Assembly (NCBI GenBank): GCA_035532215.1
Contig: DATKRK010000460.1
Span: forward strand, 1-13,499
Direction: 5' to 3'
Length of the DNA stretch: 13,499 bases
Source: JAICIG01 sp035532215
Lineage (GTDB): Bacteria > Planctomycetota > Planctomycetia > Pirellulales > JAICIG01
The notes beneath the pieces were generated by a model that was given only the letters and a program-made list of their open reading frames with translations, searched no databases and had not been told where the DNA came from. The position numbers and the translations under genes were made by a program. Shown here piece by piece: positions 1 through 7,397 of the stretch. Numbering within the stretch: the stretch's first letter is position 1; every line of letters begins with the position of its first letter.

Positions 1-152
1 TCACGTCAGCTTAAGCGTTCGCGCCGGAACAAGACAGAGAACAAGACGGCTTAAGAAATGCGCCTTCGAACGAGACGAGCCAAGCTTTCACTGGCTCTCC
101 CCTGACGCTCGAAACTGGCTCCGATTTCCCGCTCGGTCCCACACCGCCGGAT

Positions 153-187
153 CTTCGGGGAAAACTTCGGGGAAAAACTTCGGGGAA
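153..187. repeat. Short tandem repeat, about 2.9 copies of CTTCGGGGAAAA
   Basis: Three consecutive copies are seen at 153-164, 165-177 and 178-187. The second carries one extra A and the third is cut short. The 12-13 nt period does not preserve one reading frame, which fits non-coding DNA. It is probably a replication-slippage microsatellite. Confidence 0.8.
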
Positions 188-519
188 CCACAGTTTCCGG
201 CGCCTTTAACTCCCGTGGAATTCTGGTTAGGACGGAAAGTCCCCATGACCGATGTGCTGCGGCGTGCCCGATTCTTTTCTGGCTCCGCATCATGAAGATT
301 GGCCCAGAAAGTTGCAGAACTGGCAGCAATCATGAGCCAATCGACACACCGCCATAATGCCGAAAGTCACTTCTGCGTCAATTACTTATGACCACGGCTG
401 ATTGGCTCGGAAAGAACGTCGCCGGTATGCGGTCCGTCGCCCATTGCCTGTCGAAGGCCCGACTCATTCAACCCCTCCATAATCGCGCCGCCGCTCCCCT
501 TCGATTCCGCGATTATGCT

Positions 520-535
520 GGCAGATCTATCTGCC
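520..535. repeat. Perfect 7-bp palindrome GGCAGAT-CT-ATCTGCC
   Basis: The left arm is 520-526, the centre CT is 527-528 and the right arm is 529-535. It lies about 130 bp upstream of the AbiEi start. The near-zero loop fits a dimeric protein site better than an RNA hairpin. No gene starts immediately downstream, so its role is unknown and it may be chance. Confidence 0.4.
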
Positions 536-609
536 CTAGAGGCATCACGCAAGCGATTGTATATCAGGATTTTACAGCCATACCAGGCAATCTGTTTCGG
601 CGGCCAATA

Positions 610-660
610 GTCAAGTTTTTATGATGAAAACTTGACATCCGGCCTGACCAGGCCGATACG
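610..660 (+). promoter_or_regulatory. Promoter-operator of the abiEi gene with two inverted repeats
   Basis: Two inverted repeats sit directly before the AbiEi start. IR1 is a perfect 10-bp pair, GTCAAGTTTT (610-619) and AAAACTTGAC (627-636), with a 7-nt centre. IR2 is GGCCTG-AC-CAGGCC (641-654). A consensus -35 box TTGACA (632-637) overlaps the right arm of IR1. IR2 fills the 17-nt spacer, and a weak -10 (GATACG, 655-660) follows. Transcription would then begin at about 667-668, on or next to the ATG, giving a leaderless mRNA; no Shine-Dalgarno is visible. AbiEi antitoxins are known to repress their own operons by binding paired inverted repeats, so this layout is what autoregulation would require. 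The -10 is the least certain part. Confidence 0.65.
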
Positions 661-667
661 ATGATAC

Positions 668-1432
668 ATGGAATCCAAGCACGCCGACTCCAGTCCCGGC
701 TCGCGCCGTGTCACCGAAAACATCCGCCAGCGGATCGAGCGCGGCGGCGAGCGGCTGTGGCGCTACGCCGACTTCCACGACCTCCCATTCACCGCCGTCG
801 CCCAGGCTCTTTCACGTCTCTTCCGTGCCGGCGAGATTCAAAGGCTCACCAAGGGCGTCTATTATCGCCCCCGTCGAACGGCCTTCGGAGAAAGCCGGCC
901 CAACCCGGCCGCCATTCAAAAACTCGCCGCTTCTGAGAAAGCGATTTTTCCTTCGGGAATCACGGCCGCCGGGATGCTTGGCTTTACCACCCAGCAGCCC
1001 TGGCGCGGCGAAGTCGCCACCACCTCGCTCAGCCTGCCAAGAAAGCTCCTCGGCGAGGAAACGGTGATCCACTTGCGCCGCCCCGAAGCCTGGCGCACTC
1101 TCTCCGGCGCCGATGCGGCCTTGCTCGATTTTCTCCGGCGAAGGGGAGAGTCAAGCGAACTGTCGCCCGAGGAGACCGCGCGGCGAACACTGGCACTCGT
1201 CGCGGAGCCGGGGCGCTATGAACGATTGCTCAAGGTTGCCGACTCGGAACCCCCGCGCGTGCGCGCCATGCTCGGCGCCCTCGGCCAGGAGCTTGGCAAG
1301 AATCTCAGGACGCTGCAACGCTTGCGCGCCTCCTTGAACCCGCTTTCGCGGTTTGACTTCGGCAGTCTGACCGGGCTAACCTACGCCCGCGATTGGCAGG
1401 CAAAGGAGCGCCAGAAACGTGAGACTATTTGA
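668..1432 (+). CDS. abiEi: AbiEi-family (type IV) antitoxin / transcriptional regulator, DUF6088-like
   Basis: This 254-residue protein resembles the AbiEi/DUF6088 family. An N-terminal winged helix-turn-helix (about residues 12-60, containing RLTKGVYYRP, the usual wing of this family) is followed by a C-terminal antitoxin-like domain. Family role: AbiEi represses the abiE operon and neutralises AbiEii, a nucleotidyltransferase toxin that aborts phage infection. The ATG at 668 is the first in frame and precedes the HTH; no Shine-Dalgarno is seen, and translation may be leaderless. The end overlaps the AbiEii reading frame by 14 nt, the usual arrangement for this pair. The partner toxin is truncated here, so this copy is an orphan antitoxin or may simply work as a regulator of the downstream nuclease. 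Family assignment is fairly sure; present function is inferred. Confidence 0.8.
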   Translation: MESKHADSSPGSRRVTENIRQRIERGGERLWRYADFHDLPFTAVAQALSRLFRAGEIQRLTKGVYYRPRRTAFGESRPNPAAIQKLAASEKAIFPSGITAAGMLGFTTQQPWRGEVATTSLSLPRKLLGEETVIHLRRPEAWRTLSGADAALLDFLRRRGESSELSPEETARRTLALVAEPGRYERLLKVADSEPPRVRAMLGALGQELGKNLRTLQRLRASLNPLSRFDFGSLTGLTYARDWQAKERQKRETI

Positions 1433-1637
1433 GCATTCCGACTTCGAGCAGCCGGTGATCCGCGCGGCCGACCATTTCCGCAACCGGGGATTGCCGCCGA
1501 AAACCATCCAGAAGAATTACAATGTCAGCCGCGATATGAAGAGGGAAACGGCAGCCCTGCCCGTCCAATCGACCCGGCGGCCACAGCAACAAATGAACTC
1601 CCCCAAACTTTTGACGATGTGGCGAAGAGTCGCATGA
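1419..1637 (+). pseudogene. N-terminal remnant of AbiEii nucleotidyltransferase toxin
   Basis: A GTG at 1419, inside the end of abiEi, opens a 72-codon frame. Its first ~37 residues (starting MRLFEHSDFEQPVIRAADHF) match my recollection of the start of AbiEii toxins. After residue ~37 the similarity ends and the rest is low-complexity sequence to the TGA at 1635-1637. Full-length AbiEii proteins are some 250-300 residues and carry a GG-T-S-L-S-K nucleotidyltransferase motif and a downstream acidic motif; neither is here. I read this as the stump left by a deletion or replacement that joined the toxin start to upstream sequence of the nuclease gene. The stop overlaps the next gene's ATG (ATGA at 1634-1637), so translating the stump could still couple antitoxin and nuclease expression. 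Confidence 0.75.
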
Positions 1638-2824
1638 GTAAGCGTCAACCGCCCATCCCAGCCGGCTTCCCGAATCTCCTCAAGGAGATCAAAAGCCGTA
1701 TCCAACAGGCACAGACCCGGGCAATTCTCGCCGCGAATACTGAACTGGTCAGGCTTTACTGGGATATCGGTCGCTTAATCGACCAGCGGCAGCGGCAGTA
1801 CGGTTGGGGAGCCGCCGTCATCCCCCGGCTGGCCCTCGAACTTAGGAACGAATTGCCGGAAGTAAAAGGCTTTTCCGAGCGAAATATCGGTCGAATGATC
1901 GCTTTCTATCGCGAATATCCGACCCCGTCCGAATTTTTGCCGCAACCTGCGGCAAAATTGCGGGCGTCCACAAAAGTGCCGCAGGTTGCGGCAGAATTGC
2001 CCGAGTCGATCCTTTGGTCGATGCCTTGGTTCCACCATGTCGTTCTGATGGAGAAGGTTAAGGACCACGCCGCTCGCTTCTGGTACATGCAGCAGACCCT
2101 CGCCAACGGCTGGAGCCGCAACGTTCTGCTGCTGATGATCAAGTCTGAAACGCATCGCCGGCAGGGAAAGGCCGTCACCAACTTTGAGCGGCTCCTTCCG
2201 GCGCCCCAGTCCGATCTTGTCCAGCAGGCCCTCAAAGACCCCTACATTTTCGATTTCCTGACCCTCCAGGAACCGTTCCACGAGCGGGAACTGGAATTGA
2301 ATCTGCTTCGCCAACTCGAACGCTTCCTCCTGGAACTCGGCCAAGGATTCGCCTTTGTCGGCCGGCAACTGCACGTTGAAGTCGGCGCCAGCGATTTTTA
2401 CATCGATCTGCTGTTCTATCACCTGACGCTCCGCTGCTTCGTCGTGATCGACCTGAAAAAAGGCGAATTCAAACCGGAATACGCCGGCAAAATGAACTTC
2501 TACCTCAGCGTCGTGGACGACCAGATGCGTCATGAGTCCGACCAGCCGTCTATCGGCCTGATCCTCTGCCAGGATCGCAACCATATCATCGCCGAATACA
2601 CGCTACGTGGCGTGAGCAAGCCCATCGGCGTCTCCGAATACGAATTGACTCGCGCTTTGCCCCCGAGCCTGCAATCCGCCTTGCCGACCGTTGAGGAAAT
2701 CGAAGCCGAGTTGGCGGAGTCCGCCGCGGCGCAAGCTAGCTCAGCGATGCCCAAGAAATCAAAGGCGGAAAAGACAAAGATTTCCGACGCGAAAAAGCAA
2801 CCGAAGAAGCGGCGGCGTAAATGA
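1634..2824 (+). CDS. yhcG: YhcG/DUF1016 family PD-(D/E)XK nuclease
   Basis: This 396-residue protein belongs to the DUF1016/YhcG family, predicted nucleases common in defence islands. The N-terminal domain (about residues 10-130) has the family signatures LYWDIGRLI and GFSERNIGRM. The C-terminal domain is PD-(D/E)XK-like: FYIDLLFYH with Asp258, then VIDLKKGEF with Asp273 and Lys275, then YAGKMNFYL and IGLILCQ. The tail (last ~30 residues) is very lysine-rich and probably binds nucleic acid. I chose ATG 1634 because it overlaps the stop of the AbiEii remnant and fits the family start; a GTG at 1619 would add five residues. The Pro-rich linker near residues 100-120 is encoded by two inverted copies of a 17-bp palindromic element. 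Its natural substrate is unknown. Confidence 0.87.
   Translation: MSKRQPPIPAGFPNLLKEIKSRIQQAQTRAILAANTELVRLYWDIGRLIDQRQRQYGWGAAVIPRLALELRNELPEVKGFSERNIGRMIAFYREYPTPSEFLPQPAAKLRASTKVPQVAAELPESILWSMPWFHHVVLMEKVKDHAARFWYMQQTLANGWSRNVLLLMIKSETHRRQGKAVTNFERLLPAPQSDLVQQALKDPYIFDFLTLQEPFHERELELNLLRQLERFLLELGQGFAFVGRQLHVEVGASDFYIDLLFYHLTLRCFVVIDLKKGEFKPEYAGKMNFYLSVVDDQMRHESDQPSIGLILCQDRNHIIAEYTLRGVSKPIGVSEYELTRALPPSLQSALPTVEEIEAELAESAAAQASSAMPKKSKAEKTKISDAKKQPKKRRRK
1938..1993. repeat. Inverted pair of 17-bp palindromic elements inside yhcG
   Basis: TGCCGCAACCTGCGGCA (1938-1954) is followed 22 nt later by its exact reverse complement TGCCGCAGGTTGCGGCA (1977-1993). Each copy is itself a 7-bp palindrome with a 3-nt centre, so the region can fold as two small hairpins or one long one. 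The elements encode the variable linker of the protein (residues about 102-120) and stay in frame. They look like a REP-type palindromic element inserted in a tolerant loop, but I cannot check copy number in the genome. Confidence 0.7.
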
Positions 2825-3300
2825 GCCCCACAACAGCATGCCGGTCATGGGCAGAACGCGCAATGGCTGGATCCGCCGTAAATGCCGGAATCCAAACGGC
2901 CGATTCTCCGAAATCTTGTGGAAACCGGCGAACGATGCGGTACCATGCCAGTGGCTGACGCCGTCGGTCCGGCAATCGCAATTCATAGCCAAGGGGCTTT
3001 CGCCAATGTTGGCGACCTATTTTGTCTCAGACTGCTGCCCGCGCGGCACAGCATCACGGGCGGCGATACATCGCAACGGGCGACTGGCCATATCCCGAGC
3101 GGTTAAATCGTACTCCATCCGCCGGCGTTCATCGACCCGCATCAGCGGCATCGCGGCGCAAGCCCGCGTCCTACTGGACAAACGTCACGTTGGACGTGAT
3201 CTGTCCGCCCTCTGTTCTATGCTGTGCCCCAAGCTTTGAATGTTCCGACCTCGGGCCTTCATCCTGGAATTTGAAAATCGAAACCCGGAACTCTTTCACA
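2825..3300. other. 476-nt intergenic region between yhcG and the CRISPR operon
   Basis: No protein-like frame is recognised. Frames stay open here (one on + through 3239, another from 3022 running in frame into the WYL gene), but their translations are dense in Arg, Ser and Ala with no known motif and no start with a ribosome site. The region must hold the promoter of the WYL-cas operon, yet I cannot pick a convincing -35/-10 pair. No clear terminator follows yhcG. Confidence 0.5.
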
Positions 3301-4422
3301 ATGGCCGCTGATCCGCAAATCGTCCGCCAATGGCTGATGTTGAAGACGCTTGCGTCGCGTCGCCAGGGCCTGGCGGTCCGCGACTTGGCCGACGAACTGC
3401 ACGTGAACGAGAAGACCGTGCGGCGTGATCTTCAACTGCTGCGGGGCGTCGGCTTCGCGCTGGAGGAAACCGTCGGCGAGCGCGGCCGAAAAACGTGGCA
3501 ACTGGCGTTGAACTCATCGCAGCCGGAGCTTGGCTTCTGCTTCGACGAACTGCTGGCCTTGTATCTCGGCCGCCGTTTCCTCGATCCTCTGGCCGGCACG
3601 CTCGTTTGGCAGGCGGCGCAGAACGCCTTCAAAAAGATCCGGGCCTGCGTCGCCCCATCGGCCCTCAAGTATCTGGAAAAAATGTCCGACCGGGTTCACC
3701 TGACGACAGTCGGCGCCGGCGACTATTCGCTCAAGGGCGAAATCCTCGACCAAGTGCAACGCGGCATCGAGGACTCGAAGGCCACGCTGATCGAATACCG
3801 CTCGCAGCGCTCGACCGAGCCGGTGACCTACGAAGTGTTTCCCTACACGCTGACGAACCACCGGGGGTCGCTGTACCTCGTCGCTCATTCGCGCGAGCAC
3901 GACCAGGTGCGGCTGTTCAAAATCGATCGCCTGGAGTCGGCTGAGGTGACCGAATTCCCCTTTCACCGCCCCGAGGATTTCAATGCCGCCGAATACTTTC
4001 GCGGCTCGTTCGGCATCTACCAGGGGGATGCCGACGTGGCGGTGCGGGTCCGCTTCTCGCCCGACGTCGCGCGGTACGTGCAGGAATCGCGGTGGCATTC
4101 ATCGCAGCAACTTGCCAAGCAGAGAGATGGCAGCCTCGTCGGCGAGTTCCAGCTTTCGAGCACCGAAGAAATCAAGCACTGGCTTCTGAGCTTCGGCCCA
4201 AAGGTTGTGGTTTTGCAGCCTGCGGAACTCCGCGCAGAAATCAGCGCGGAATTACACGCAATGCTGGCGAGCTACGAGCAACCGGCTGTTGAAGCATCCG
4301 CCAGCCCGGAGCGCTCGCCGCGCGTGCCGGTCGCCGCCCGCACAGCACCCTCGCGCGGCAAGCAACGCAAACCGAACGAGAAATCAAACAGCAGCCGCGG
4401 ATCGAGAACCAGAAACCGATGA
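3301..4422 (+). CDS. WYL-domain transcriptional regulator, CRISPR-linked
   Basis: This 373-residue protein has an N-terminal DeoR-like winged helix-turn-helix (about residues 8-60, with VRDLADELHVNEKTVRRDL). A WYL domain follows (about 150-220, with YRSQRSTEPVTYEVFPY and a GSLYLVAHS strand where the W-Y-L signature normally sits), then a WCX-type C-terminal domain (about 235-320, VRVRFSPDVARYV). The last ~45 residues are a basic, Pro/Ser-rich, probably disordered tail. Family role: WYL regulators sense ligands, often nucleic-acid derived, and frequently control CRISPR-Cas and other defence genes. I start at ATG 3301 because homology begins there; the frame is open upstream to 3022 but that part is not protein-like. 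The TGA overlaps the cas6 ATG (ATGA, 4419-4422), which makes this the first gene of the cas operon and its probable regulator. Whether it represses or activates cannot be told. Confidence 0.88.
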   Translation: MAADPQIVRQWLMLKTLASRRQGLAVRDLADELHVNEKTVRRDLQLLRGVGFALEETVGERGRKTWQLALNSSQPELGFCFDELLALYLGRRFLDPLAGTLVWQAAQNAFKKIRACVAPSALKYLEKMSDRVHLTTVGAGDYSLKGEILDQVQRGIEDSKATLIEYRSQRSTEPVTYEVFPYTLTNHRGSLYLVAHSREHDQVRLFKIDRLESAEVTEFPFHRPEDFNAAEYFRGSFGIYQGDADVAVRVRFSPDVARYVQESRWHSSQQLAKQRDGSLVGEFQLSSTEEIKHWLLSFGPKVVVLQPAELRAEISAELHAMLASYEQPAVEASASPERSPRVPVAARTAPSRGKQRKPNEKSNSSRGSRTRNR

Positions 4423-5042
4423 TTGAGCTCCAATTTCCCGTTCTCGGCCAATCGCTGCCGACGGATCATGGCTACCTTCTTTATTCGGCCCTTTCCGGTC
4501 TAATTCCGCCTCTGCACAGCGACGGGGAAAGCGTGGCGGTTGGTCCGATCTCGGGCCAATGGACCGGCAACGGCGTGCTCGCCCTCGCATCGCCGCGGTC
4601 GCGGCTTCGCCTTCGATTGCCCGCCGAGCAAATCGCCTCGGTGCTGCCTCTGGCCGGCAAGGCGCTGGACATCGGCGGTCATCGTGTGCGGCTGGGCGTG
4701 CCGACGGTTCAGACGCTCGTGCCGGCGCCGGCGCTGGCGGCGAAAATGGTGACGATCAAGGGGTTCATGGAGCCCGAAACGTTCTTGGCGGCTGCGCAGA
4801 GGCAGCTCGACGAGTTGGGAATCCACGGCAAGCTCGGCATCCCTGTCCTCCAAGACGCCTCCCGCGCCGGCGAGCCTCGCCGCAAGGTGATGCGCATCCG
4901 CGAAAAGAAGGTCGTTGGGTTCGCCCTCCACGCCACCGAGTTGACGGCCGAGGAATCCATCATCCTCCAGGAGCGCGGCCTCGGCGGCCGGCGAAAAATG
5001 GGCTGCGGGTTCTTTGCGCCGGTAAGGCCGAGGTCGCGATGA
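4419..5042 (+). CDS. cas6: Cas6 crRNA-processing endoribonuclease, MYXAN type (Cmx6)
   Basis: This 207-residue protein matches the small MYXAN-type Cas6. The N-terminus has the DHGYLLYSALS segment followed by IPPLH, with His17 and His33 as candidate catalytic residues. The C-terminus has the glycine-rich loop LGGRRKMGCGFFAP that marks Cas6-type RAMP proteins. Role: it cuts the pre-crRNA at the base of each repeat hairpin and stays on the crRNA 3' end as part of Cascade. It is translationally coupled on both sides: its ATG overlaps the WYL stop and its TGA overlaps the cas3 start (ATGA, 5039-5042). The repeat in this window has a compatible hairpin, leaving an 8-nt handle TTGAGCAC. Catalytic residue assignment is by position only. 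Confidence 0.88.
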   Translation: MIELQFPVLGQSLPTDHGYLLYSALSGLIPPLHSDGESVAVGPISGQWTGNGVLALASPRSRLRLRLPAEQIASVLPLAGKALDIGGHRVRLGVPTVQTLVPAPALAAKMVTIKGFMEPETFLAAAQRQLDELGIHGKLGIPVLQDASRAGEPRRKVMRIREKKVVGFALHATELTAEESIILQERGLGGRRKMGCGFFAPVRPRSR

Positions 5043-7387
5043 ACCAATTGCTTGCCAAGTCGCCTCGCGCAGGGATGCCCGACAAGACGCTCATCCAGCA
5101 CACCGCGGACGTGATGGATGCCGTCATCGCATTATTTGGAACGGCGGATTGCCCGACGCGGCTCGGCCGCGAGTGGCGTCGCTTCTTTCAGTTGGAGGAT
5201 TTCGGCGAGTTTCAGCGAGCTACGCTAGCGGCGGCGGCATTTCATGATATCGGCAAGGCCAACGATAGCTTTCAGATCGCGCTTCGCCGGTCGTCAAAGC
5301 AGGCGATCCGCCACGAGCATTTGAGCGGCCTGATCCTGGGGCTGGCGTGCGTGCGCGGTTGGATTGCGATGCGAGCGGATATCGATTGGGAGGTCGTTCT
5401 TGCGACGGTCGCGTCGCACCACCTCAAGACGCAGCACGAGAAATTCGGCGCGAAGCAAAATGACGCGCCCGGTATTCGCGTGTTATCGAACGTCTCCGAG
5501 TTCCAAGCGCTATTGCAACTGATAGCCGAAACGTTGGGCCTTGATTGCGTCTCCTTCCCGCAAATCCCGCGAATTTGGTCGTTTGATCCCGCGAAAGCAT
5601 TTAACGTCACCGCCCAGGCTGAGGACGTTCGATCACAGCTTCATCAACTTGACAGGGCAGTGGCCGGGGACGCGGTTCGCCGCCGCTTGATGTGGGCCGT
5701 CCGGGCCGGATTGATTGCCGCAGATGCGGTTGGCTCGGCATTCGACCGTTTGGGGCAAGCCCCCAAAGAATGGCTTGCCGAGACGTTCGATCCACGGCAG
5801 GTTTGCACGTCGGAGAGCATTTGGCAGAACATCATCGGTCCTCGCGTCAATGAGTTGCGCTCGAAGGGCCGATGGAACGACGCCAAAGGGGCCGAGGGCT
5901 GGAGCACGTTCCAGGTGCGTTGCGCCGATCAGCCGAGCCGCACGTTGCTGTTGGCCCCGTGCGGGAGCGGCAAGACGCTGGCCGCGTGGCGATGGATTGC
6001 CGGTCAGCTCGCGGAGCGGCCGGCCGCCCGAGTGATCTTTCTGTATCCCACGCGCGCCACGGCGACCGAAGGCTTCCGCGATTACGTCTCATGGGCGCCG
6101 GAAGATGATGCCGCCCTTGTACATGGAACGGCCTCGTATGACTTGGCGGGGATGTTCGAGAACCCGGCCGATCCCGACGACCGGCGGCAAGACAAGCAGT
6201 TTCAAAGCGATCCGCGGCTATTCGCAGTCGGACTTTGGGGCCGTCGCGTATTTGCGGCCACGGTCGATCAGTTCTTTGCTTTTCTCCAATACCAGTACGG
6301 CCCGATGTGCTTGCTGCCCCTATTGGTCGACTCGGTTGTCGTTGTCGACGAAATTCACAGCTTCGACCGTTCGATGTTCTCGTCGCTGAAGCAGTTCCTC
6401 CAAAACTTCCCGAGCGTGCCGGTGTTGTGCATGACCGCGACCCTGCCCGGCACGCGCCGCGATCAGTTGGTCGCTGAATGCGGAATGACGGTTTACGACG
6501 AAAAGCCTGACGATCTCCGCCAAATCGCTGAGTTGCCGCGTTACCGCGTGGAGAGGGTCAAGCAGAGCACGGTCACCCCGCGTATCGAAGCCGCGCTCGG
6601 TGCTGGCAAGCGGGTATTGTGTGTGGTGAACAACGTGCGTCGCGCGCAGGAATTCGCGCTCGTCGCGCTGCGTCGCGCGCCGGGCGCTTCCCAGCTTGAG
6701 GCCGCGCCGGGCGTCCCGTTGCACTGCTACCACAGCCGCTTCAAGCTGACGGATCGTCGCGAGCAGCATCGCGCAGTTGTCGCCGCGTTCCAGGGCGGCG
6801 GCGGGGCCGTATTGGCAATCACGACTCAAGTGTGCGAAATGAGTCTCGATCTCGACGCCGACGTGCTGGTGACCGAAGTGGCGCCGGTCACCGCCTTGAT
6901 TCAACGCATGGGGCGCTGCGTTCGCGAAGCCCGCCCCAAGCATGACCGCGTCGGAGAGGTGCTGATCTACTCCCCCGAAGACAATCTTCCCTACGATCAG
7001 GAAATGCTCCGCGGCGCGGAAGAATTCGTGGACGAGCTCGCGAGCTACGACCGAGTCAGCCAGATTGATTTGGAGCGGGCGCTGGAACGCTGGGCGCCGC
7101 TGGCACGCGAGCCGGACAAAGCGTGCAGCTTCCTGGAAAGCGGCCCCTACGCGATGGCCAGGGAGACATCGTTCCGTGAAGGGACCGACTTCACGATCGA
7201 TGCGATCCTCGACGCAGACGTGAACGATTTCGTCGCGGCCGGAAGCACGGACAAGGCCGGCTTCGTCCTGCCCGTTCCGCGCCGTTTCGCGACCGACGCC
7301 GACCCCAAGCTACCCGGCTACTTGCGCACGGCGCCGGCAGAGAACTATCATCCAGTGATTGGTTTCTACCACGAACCGGTGTTTTAA
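5039..7387 (+). CDS. cas3: Cas3 HD nuclease-helicase
   Basis: This 782-residue protein is a full-length Cas3, the effector that unwinds and degrades DNA marked by Cascade. An N-terminal HD nuclease domain shows His21, the FHDIGKA motif (His69-Asp70, Lys73), the His92/His94 pair and VASHH (His127-His128). The superfamily 2 helicase follows: Walker A GSGKT (309-313), FLYPTRATATEGF, DEIH box (437-440), TATLP, TTQVCEMSLDLDADVLVTE, and QRMGRCVRE (622-630). All expected catalytic motifs are present, so the protein looks active. The ATG at 5039 overlaps the cas6 stop and lies just before the first HD histidine; the frame is open further upstream only as a shadow of cas6. The C-terminal region after about 680 is the Cas3 accessory domain. 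Confidence 0.95.
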   Translation: MNQLLAKSPRAGMPDKTLIQHTADVMDAVIALFGTADCPTRLGREWRRFFQLEDFGEFQRATLAAAAFHDIGKANDSFQIALRRSSKQAIRHEHLSGLILGLACVRGWIAMRADIDWEVVLATVASHHLKTQHEKFGAKQNDAPGIRVLSNVSEFQALLQLIAETLGLDCVSFPQIPRIWSFDPAKAFNVTAQAEDVRSQLHQLDRAVAGDAVRRRLMWAVRAGLIAADAVGSAFDRLGQAPKEWLAETFDPRQVCTSESIWQNIIGPRVNELRSKGRWNDAKGAEGWSTFQVRCADQPSRTLLLAPCGSGKTLAAWRWIAGQLAERPAARVIFLYPTRATATEGFRDYVSWAPEDDAALVHGTASYDLAGMFENPADPDDRRQDKQFQSDPRLFAVGLWGRRVFAATVDQFFAFLQYQYGPMCLLPLLVDSVVVVDEIHSFDRSMFSSLKQFLQNFPSVPVLCMTATLPGTRRDQLVAECGMTVYDEKPDDLRQIAELPRYRVERVKQSTVTPRIEAALGAGKRVLCVVNNVRRAQEFALVALRRAPGASQLEAAPGVPLHCYHSRFKLTDRREQHRAVVAAFQGGGGAVLAITTQVCEMSLDLDADVLVTEVAPVTALIQRMGRCVREARPKHDRVGEVLIYSPEDNLPYDQEMLRGAEEFVDELASYDRVSQIDLERALERWAPLAREPDKACSFLESGPYAMARETSFREGTDFTIDAILDADVNDFVAAGSTDKAGFVLPVPRRFATDADPKLPGYLRTAPAENYHPVIGFYHEPVF

Positions 7388-7397
7388 GGACGAAGCG

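Larger units (their letters stand above)
1..609. other. Upstream region without a recognisable gene
   Basis: No reading frame here resembles a protein family I recognise. Short frames exist on both strands (about 78 codons on + from 388, about 92 on - across 51-329), but their translations are low-complexity and rich in Arg, Ser and Pro, as expected of chance frames in GC-rich DNA. The region has small repeats: a tandem CTTCGGGGAAAA unit (153-187), two copies of GAACAAGAC near 27-47, and a perfect palindrome at 520-535. It may be the eroded edge of a neighbouring mobile or accessory segment, but nothing visible proves that. Confidence 0.5.

Noticed and set aside
388..624. A 78-codon + strand frame upstream of abiEi
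   Set aside because: No ribosome site, no recognisable family, and its end runs through the inverted-repeat operator at 610-636.
1775..2584. A 269-codon open frame on the - strand opposite yhcG
   Set aside because: It is a mirror of a strongly conserved coding region in GC-rich DNA. It has no recognisable family and lies wholly inside a gene with clear catalytic motifs.
2691..3239. A 182-codon + strand frame overlapping the end of yhcG
   Set aside because: Its first third is an out-of-frame reading of the lysine-rich yhcG tail, and the remainder is Arg/Ser-rich with no motif or ribosome site.
3022..3300. N-terminal extension of the WYL protein (93 extra codons)
   Set aside because: The added sequence has no domain character, and homology begins at the ATG at 3301.
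4559..5038. N-terminal extension of cas3 (160 extra codons)
   Set aside because: It overlaps cas6 in another frame and reads as Arg/Gly-rich noise. The ATG at 5039 overlaps the cas6 stop and directly precedes the HD domain.
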